49,598 nucleotides of DNA from Pseudooceanicola sp. GTDB lineage: Bacteria > Pseudomonadota > Alphaproteobacteria > Rhodobacterales > Rhodobacteraceae. The notes under the pieces are model-generated. The model was not told the origin of the DNA, made no database searches, and saw only the letters and a list, made by a program, of their open reading frames with translations. Each line of letters starts with the position of its first letter. Position 1 is the stretch's first letter. This document shows, in pieces, positions 45,020-49,598 of this stretch. The translations under genes and the position numbers were made by a program. Location of the stretch: positions 1-49,598 of the forward strand of contig PAPR01000032.1 in assembly GCA_002709085.1 (NCBI GenBank), in the 5' to 3' direction.

Positions 45020-45616
45020 GGCGTTGTTGCGCAATTCCCGCCTGAGGCGTGACTGTCCCTTACCCTGCTGAGGTTATGCCACGCGGATGATCTCGGCGGT
45101 GCCGAGGGCGTTCAAGCGGTTCATGAGAGCGATGCGAATGTGGATTTCGGCGGTCTGGCCGGCCGGGTCTCTCGCCATGATGCGTTCACCAAATGCCTTG
45201 AGGCAGCGCATTCGCTGCCCGGCAATGGTTTGCTTGTAAACCATGAGACGGTTCGTCTCGATCCGGCTGCGGGCGTGGTATCCGGTCCAACCCTTCCACC
45301 GGCCAGCCGCAGCAGGCCCGCCACCATGCCAGTGGTCTGGCGCAAGGGAAGCTTGAACAACACTTTGATCGACAGGCAGAACTGGATGGCTACGTCAGAA
45401 AACACCGCCGGAGGTCCAGACCACCCGTCACGCGGCGCACGCCAGGTCATTTCCTTGTCGACTCAGATCAGCAGGGCCCCGGCTTGCGCAGCGCGGCGTT
45501 ATAGCTGGACCAATTCGTCGTGCGATAGCCGGCGGGGGACGGTTCGCTCATACTGCCGTCTAACCGCATGGATTCGCTTTGTGAACCGTCAGACGTCAGA
45601 GTTCTGCAACAACGCC
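45020..45616 (-). mobile_element. Decayed, internally deleted IS5-family element
   Basis: About 597 bp bounded by perfect 11-bp inverted repeats (GGCGTTGTTGC at 45020-45030, GCAACAACGCC at 45606-45616). The minus-strand transposase is broken. The N-terminal part (YRTTNWSSYNAALRK, later KEMTWRAPRDG, KVLFKLPLRQTTGMVAGLL) carries a frameshift and an in-frame TGA where a Trp is usual. The middle catalytic core is missing, and the C-terminal tail (MARDPAGQTAEIHIR, GTAEIIRVA) ends near 45075. No target duplication is seen. Confidence 0.72.
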
Positions 45617-45683
45617 CAGTGAATCCCTACAGAGATTTGTGCAACAAAGGCGCGCTGGTGTACCCTCCTTTGGAGAACCGGTA

Positions 45684-45697
45684 TTGATTCAGGTCAA
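45684..45697. promoter_or_regulatory. FNR box upstream of the fnr-type gene
   Basis: TTGATTCAGGTCAA matches TTGAT-N4-ATCAA at nine of ten positions. It lies 90 bp upstream of the Fnr-type regulator start, suiting autoregulation. An identical 14-mer is at 47040-47053. Confidence 0.72.
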
Positions 45698-45786
45698 CCT
45701 GACCTAATACTCCCGTTATCTATTTGTTTCCGCGGCCTGTGAGTTTTATCTTAATGATAATTAATCAATAGGATGAGGAGAAGAGT

Positions 45787-46509
45787 ATGCGCAGGGACAT
45801 TCACAGTGCCGATGTCCCGATACTTTGTCGCGCTTGCGAAGCGCGGCACAAGGGAGTGTGCGGCGCGCTCGATGCGCAGGAGCTTTTGCGGCTGGGACGC
45901 ACCAGCAGCAGGCATGAGTATGACGCCGGCACAACTCTTGTTGCCGCCGGGGAACGTGCCGAGCATTGCTCAAATATCCTCAGCGGCGTCGTAAAGCTTT
46001 CGAAGATTTTACCGGACGGGCGCCAACAGGTTGTCGAGTTGCAATTTGCGCCGGATTTCCTGGGTCGACCCTTCGGCGAAGAAAGCGAAGTTCTGGTCGA
46101 GGCAGCGACAGATGTGCGGCTTTGCTCCTTTCCACGGGACATGCTTGAAACGATGATGACAGGGTCGTCCGCACTTGAGAACCGGATGCATCGCCAGGCT
46201 TTGCGTCAGCTTGACGATGCGCGCGACTGGATGATGACGCTGGGCCGCAAGAGCGCGGGCGAGAAGGTGGCATCATTTCTGCTGATGCTCGCGCGCGATG
46301 TAAGGCCTCAGGAAAATGGGTATTCTACCTCTTTCGATCTTCCGCTCGGCCGCTCCGACATTGCCGATTTCCTTGGCCTCACTGTCGAAACCGTGAGTCG
46401 CCAGCTGACGAAACTGCGAAAGGAGGGTGTCATAGAAATCGAGAAGACTCGGCAAGTCGAGGTTGCTGACATGAAACGACTGGAAGCCGCTGCCGCAAGT
46501 GCCAGTTAG
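45787..46509 (+). CDS. Fnr/FnrN-type oxygen-sensing transcriptional regulator
   Basis: A 240-residue Crp/Fnr-family activator that senses O2 with a [4Fe-4S] cluster. The N-terminal cysteines are Cys14, Cys17 and Cys25 (C-x2-C-x7-C, as in FnrN/FnrL) with Cys113 as fourth ligand. The cyclic-nucleotide-type barrel covers about 40-130. The helix-turn-helix (about 185-215) has Glu201, Ser204 and Arg205, the signature for reading TTGA half sites. GGATGAGGAG precedes the ATG. It overlaps the hemerythrin gene's stop by 4 bp (convergent). Confidence 0.93.
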   Translation: MRRDIHSADVPILCRACEARHKGVCGALDAQELLRLGRTSSRHEYDAGTTLVAAGERAEHCSNILSGVVKLSKILPDGRQQVVELQFAPDFLGRPFGEESEVLVEAATDVRLCSFPRDMLETMMTGSSALENRMHRQALRQLDDARDWMMTLGRKSAGEKVASFLLMLARDVRPQENGYSTSFDLPLGRSDIADFLGLTVETVSRQLTKLRKEGVIEIEKTRQVEVADMKRLEAAAASAS

Positions 46510-46973
46510 CTGTAAGGTTCTCCAGCCCGGCAATAGAGCGGCAAGATGATGTCCCGATCGAAAGCTGAGTGCCGCATGAGCGGTTGAAACAGGCCGCGTA
46601 TGAGATAGCCCAGGCGCTCCGCGTCCGCGTGTCGCGGCGACCTGGCGAAATGCGTTACAGCTTCTGCAACCACTGAGGCGTGTTCCTCATCTTCCACATG
46701 CTCCGCTCTCAGTCGGGCAACCGTCGGGCCCAGTGTCCTGTCCCACTTCAATATTATCGGGAAGACATACGCCTCTTCCAGATCCTGGCATGTCCGGAGG
46801 GTCGGATAAAGCGCGTCGGCCAGCGTCGTTGCCGCCAGCGTATCGATCCGGTCGGGCAGCTGGTCCGCCAGTAGTTCCAGGCGGTGGCAGATCTGCTCCT
46901 GTTTTGAGATCAAGACCTCGTAATGCTGCGCAGAGCCGATGCGTTCGGGTATGTTGTGGTTGGGCATTCGCAT
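46506..46973 (-). CDS. Hemerythrin-like HHE domain protein
   Basis: A 155-residue helical protein with the spaced His/Glu pattern of cation-binding HHE proteins (AQHYEVL, LEEAYVFPIILKW, RAEHVEDEEHAS, MRHSAFDRDIILPLY). It would bind a di-iron centre for O2, NO or iron-stress handling. It lies beside the Fnr-type gene, convergent, and shares the 47040 FNR box region with the ccoI gene. Its start is near 46973; an ATG two codons later is also possible. Confidence 0.8.
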   Translation of the reverse strand: MRMPNHNIPERIGSAQHYEVLISKQEQICHRLELLADQLPDRIDTLAATTLADALYPTLRTCQDLEEAYVFPIILKWDRTLGPTVARLRAEHVEDEEHASVVAEAVTHFARSPRHADAERLGYLIRGLFQPLMRHSAFDRDIILPLYCRAGEPYS

Positions 46974-47039
46974 CCGATCGCTTCCTCAGACATGATTGCC
47001 TGCGACAACTTCACACTAGCTTATTAATCCTCTGAGAAA

Positions 47040-47053
47040 TTGATTCAGGTCAA
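47040..47053. promoter_or_regulatory. FNR box between hemerythrin and ccoI genes
   Basis: The same 14-mer TTGATTCAGGTCAA as at 45684. It lies 67 bp before the hemerythrin-like start and 56 bp before the copper-ATPase start, so it could control both divergent transcripts. Confidence 0.72.
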
Positions 47054-47108
47054 GAAATGACGGCGGCGCGGCCCTAGGGGTCGATAAATACTAGTCCGGG
47101 TCTCTCTT

Positions 47109-49307
47109 GTGATTGCCTCTTCCACCATCATTCCAACGCGGTCCAAAACGGTCACTTTGTCGGTGCCGACCATCCGGTGCGGGGCCTGCATTGCGACGAT
47201 TGAGCGTAACCTTGCGGAACTTGCGGACGTGCAAAGCGCCCGTGCCAACCTGACCCTGCGACGTGTCCAGCTCCAGCTCGCCGAGCGGAGCGATACCGTG
47301 CTGGAGACCGTCCTGAAGCGCCTCGCCGAGGTCGGTCATCCGGCAACCGCGATCGACGCGACCGAGCTGGAGAACGAGCAGCGGGACGAGGCCGACACCG
47401 CCCTCCTCCGGGCGGTCGCTGTCGCCGGGTTCGGGGCGATGAACGTGATGCTTTTGTCGGTGTCGGTCTGGGCGGGGGCCGAGGGCGCGATGCGGCACGG
47501 CTTTCACTGGATCTCGGCGCTGATCACGGTTCCTGTGGTGGCCTATTCGGGTCGCTTCTTCTTTGCCTCGGCCTGGTCTGCATTGCGTTCGGCGCGGATG
47601 AACATGGACGTCCCCATCGCCCTGGCGCTGATCCTGGCACTGGCGCTGAGCCTTGTGGAGACGTTGCGGGGGGCAGAGCATGTGTTCTTTGACGCCGTTG
47701 TCACGCTGACCTTCTTTCTCCTGATCGGACGCTATCTGGATCACCGGATGCGCGGCAAGGCGCGAAACGCGCTGACGGTCCTGTCCAAGCTGGTGGTCAA
47801 GGATGCGTTGCGCGTTTTACCTGACGGGCAGACACTTGTGGTCGCCGCCGCCGAAATCACGCCGGGCATGGTCCTGCGCATCCCGGCGGGTGAACGGATG
47901 CCTGTGGACGTCAGGATCCTGTCGGGCGCCACGGACCTGGACCGATCCATCGTCTCCGGGGAAGCCGACGCCGTAGCCGCCACGGCCGGTGACGAAATCG
48001 AGGCCGGTGCGCTGAACCTGACCGGGCCGGTCGAGGCCGTCGCGCTCCGGCCCGTGCAGGAGTCATTCATCGCGGACATGACGCGGATGCTGGGCTCGGC
48101 TGAAACCGGGCGCGGGCGCCATGTCAGGATCGCCGACCGGATTGCGCGCGTCTACGCCCCGATGATCCATCTCGTGGCCGGTGCGACATTCCTCGGCTGG
48201 TATCTGGCCACCGGCGATTGGCTGACGTCGGCCTTTGTAGCGATCAGCGTGCTTATCATCACCTGTCCCTGCGCGATGTCCCTGGCGGTTCCGGTCGCTC
48301 ATGTCGTGGCTGCGGGTCGCCTGATGCGCGATGGGATCATGATGAAAGACGGCTCTGCGCTGGAACGCCTAGCGCAGATTGATTGCGCGACTTTCGACAA
48401 GACGGGCACCCTTACGCAGGGGGGCGAGGTGCGACAAATGCCCGAGACCCTCGCCGAAGGGCCGATGTCTGTGCTGGCCGAACTCGCCGGCTCCTCCCGC
48501 CATCCGGCTGCCCTTGCGATCGCGAAGGGGTTGCCGCAGCGGTTCGGCCACCTTCATTCCGTGACCGAGGTTCCCGGCCACGGGATCGAAGGAGGGCTGC
48601 CGGACGGGCGCCGCGCAAGGCTTGGCCGTGCGTCCTGGGTGGGCGATGTCACCGCCGATCGCGTCGAAGGGTCGGGTCCCGCCTTTGGCCTTGAGGGCGC
48701 GCCAATGTCGCGCATCGCGCTGAGCGAAACGCTGCGAAGCGACGCCCGGAGCGCCCTCAGCGAGCTGACCCACCTGGGTATCGCCACGGAGATCCTCTCG
48801 GGCGACGACGAAGAGCGCGTAGCCCTCGTCGCCGACCGCCTCGGGGGGATCGACTACCGCCACGGTCTGACCCCGGCCCAGAAGGTCGCACGCCTGGAAA
48901 CGCTGGAGGCGGAGGGCCATCGGGTTCTTATGGTCGGTGACGGGCTGAACGATACCCCGGCCCTGGCCGCGGCCTACGTGTCGATGTCCCCGGCCAGTGC
49001 GACCGATGCCGGCAGGGCCGCCGCCGATTTCGTCTTTTTGCGCGACAGCCTTGCGGCGGTGCCGAACGCGCTAGGGCTGGCACGGCGAACCGCAAGGATC
49101 GTTCGGCAGAACTTCGGCCTCGCCGTCCTTTACAATGCCGTGGCGATCCCGATTGCGATCGCCGGGCATGTCACACCGTTGATGGCTGCCATCGCGATGT
49201 CGCTGAGTTCCATTCTCGTGGTGGCCAATTCCCTCCGGCTGAACGGAACCCCCCTTCCTCGTCCCCGCCTTTTGACATGGCGCGACTCCGAAAAGGCCCA
49301 GGTATGA
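47109..49307 (+). CDS. ccoI: Copper-translocating P-type ATPase, CcoI/FixI type
   Basis: Copper exporter supplying the cbb3 oxidase during maturation. The 732-residue protein has an N-terminal metal domain with CxxC (Cys24, Cys27), and membrane helices including CPC (Cys386 and Cys388). The phosphorylation site is DKTGT (Asp430), with HP (RHPAALA) and the hinge GDGLNDTPAL. The context with ccoS identifies it as CcoI rather than a general CopA. The start is GTG. The stop overlaps ccoS (ATGA). Confidence 0.92.
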   Translation: MIASSTIIPTRSKTVTLSVPTIRCGACIATIERNLAELADVQSARANLTLRRVQLQLAERSDTVLETVLKRLAEVGHPATAIDATELENEQRDEADTALLRAVAVAGFGAMNVMLLSVSVWAGAEGAMRHGFHWISALITVPVVAYSGRFFFASAWSALRSARMNMDVPIALALILALALSLVETLRGAEHVFFDAVVTLTFFLLIGRYLDHRMRGKARNALTVLSKLVVKDALRVLPDGQTLVVAAAEITPGMVLRIPAGERMPVDVRILSGATDLDRSIVSGEADAVAATAGDEIEAGALNLTGPVEAVALRPVQESFIADMTRMLGSAETGRGRHVRIADRIARVYAPMIHLVAGATFLGWYLATGDWLTSAFVAISVLIITCPCAMSLAVPVAHVVAAGRLMRDGIMMKDGSALERLAQIDCATFDKTGTLTQGGEVRQMPETLAEGPMSVLAELAGSSRHPAALAIAKGLPQRFGHLHSVTEVPGHGIEGGLPDGRRARLGRASWVGDVTADRVEGSGPAFGLEGAPMSRIALSETLRSDARSALSELTHLGIATEILSGDDEERVALVADRLGGIDYRHGLTPAQKVARLETLEAEGHRVLMVGDGLNDTPALAAAYVSMSPASATDAGRAAADFVFLRDSLAAVPNALGLARRTARIVRQNFGLAVLYNAVAIPIAIAGHVTPLMAAIAMSLSSILVVANSLRLNGTPLPRPRLLTWRDSEKAQV

Positions 49308-49498
49308 ACATTCTCTTACTTCTCATCCCGATCTCTTTGGCAATGGGCGCGGTCGGGGTTGCTGCCTTCCTGTGGAGCCTCCGCACCGACCAGTATCAGG
49401 ACCTTTCGGGTGACGCCGAGCGTGTCCTGCACGCGGCGGATCACCCGATCACCCCAAGACGCAGACCGACACAGAATTTACAGGAGAGCGGACAGTGA
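49304..49498 (+). CDS. ccoS: cbb3-type oxidase assembly protein CcoS
   Basis: A 64-residue single-span membrane protein of the FixS/CcoS family, required for cofactor insertion into the cbb3 oxidase. One N-terminal helix (MNILLLLIPISLAMGAVGVA) is followed by FLWSLRTDQYQDLSGDAERVL, the family core. ATG overlaps the ccoI stop (ATGA). Confidence 0.92.
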   Translation: MNILLLLIPISLAMGAVGVAAFLWSLRTDQYQDLSGDAERVLHAADHPITPRRRPTQNLQESGQ

Positions 49499-49598
49499 TT
49501 TCGACATTCACAAGCGGCGAACGTCAAGGCGCGCTTATCATCGCCGGCGCCGTGATGCTCTTCGGGCTGATCATGGCTGTGGCGGGTCACGCGGACCC
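49495..49598 (+). CDS. Start of a membrane protein, possibly CcoN (cut by window end)
   Basis: Only the first 34 codons are inside the window. GTG 49495 overlaps the ccoS stop (GTGA). One hydrophobic helix follows (LIIAGAVMLFGLIMAVAG). By operon logic it may begin the cbb3 catalytic subunit or another assembly protein, but too little is visible to decide. Confidence 0.4.
   Translation, partial: MISTFTSGERQGALIIAGAVMLFGLIMAVAGHAD

Noticed and set aside
45745-45775. Second FNR-like site near TTGATTAATTATCA (minus strand)
   Set aside because: The half-site spacing is wrong for TTGAT-N4-ATCAA, so it was not called.
1-49598. CRISPR arrays, tRNA or rRNA genes, phage modules, toxin-antitoxin or restriction systems
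   Set aside because: Searched by eye for direct repeats, tRNA T-loop patterns and characteristic proteins. None was found.

Overview
The window is a GC-rich chromosomal segment of an alphaproteobacterium, most likely Rhodobacteraceae (Roseobacter group). This rests on the double-domain aldehyde dehydrogenase, the compact petABC operon, dapD/dapE, an FnrN-type regulator beside ccoI-ccoS, and general codon style. No rRNA or tRNA gene and no CRISPR array was seen.

Layout. 1-8.8 kb: end of a two-domain aldehyde dehydrogenase, a GST, an outer-membrane barrel protein (minus strand), the cytochrome bc1 operon petA-petB-petC with a strong terminator, then aroC and an AEC permease. 8.8-18.4 kb: a small membrane protein, a DMT exporter, then a minus-strand block nth-adenosine kinase-amn-HU, an AraC/MGMT repair protein, an OmpA lipoprotein, a LOG-family enzyme, dapD, a GlsB-type protein and a rhodanese. 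18.6-31.1 kb: dapE, a DUF2064 protein, rnr, yaaA, recQ, yggT, a thioesterase, an MFS permease, mepA, a phytase-like protein and a yhhQ-type queuosine-precursor transporter. A preQ1-I-like pseudoknot directly precedes this last gene. A compact terminator-ended RNA/small-ORF element lies between yhhQ and arfB.

31.8-45.7 kb is a patchwork. It holds a lower-GC island (an unknown protein, an acyl-CoA dehydrogenase and an enoyl-CoA hydratase), a nest of broken IS3-family elements directly upstream of rplS-rpmE, and a terminal-oxidase module. That module has a CtaG assembly factor, a CopD-like protein, a DUF2231 protein, a subunit II without CuA ligands, a fused subunit I-III and a small membrane protein. 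Then come ychF and an SDR gene set between two decayed IS5-family elements. 45.7-49.6 kb is an oxygen-response block: an Fnr-type regulator, a hemerythrin-like protein, ccoI, ccoS and the start of a further membrane protein. It carries two identical FNR-box 14-mers.

Functionally, the window concentrates respiratory-chain genes: the bc1 complex, a predicted quinol oxidase, and cbb3-type oxidase maturation under a predicted FNR switch. Around these lie lysine/diaminopimelate synthesis, purine salvage, DNA repair and envelope maintenance. The most interesting non-coding signals are the preQ1-like pseudoknot before yhhQ (30410-30461), the structured element at 31091-31310, and the duplicated FNR boxes.
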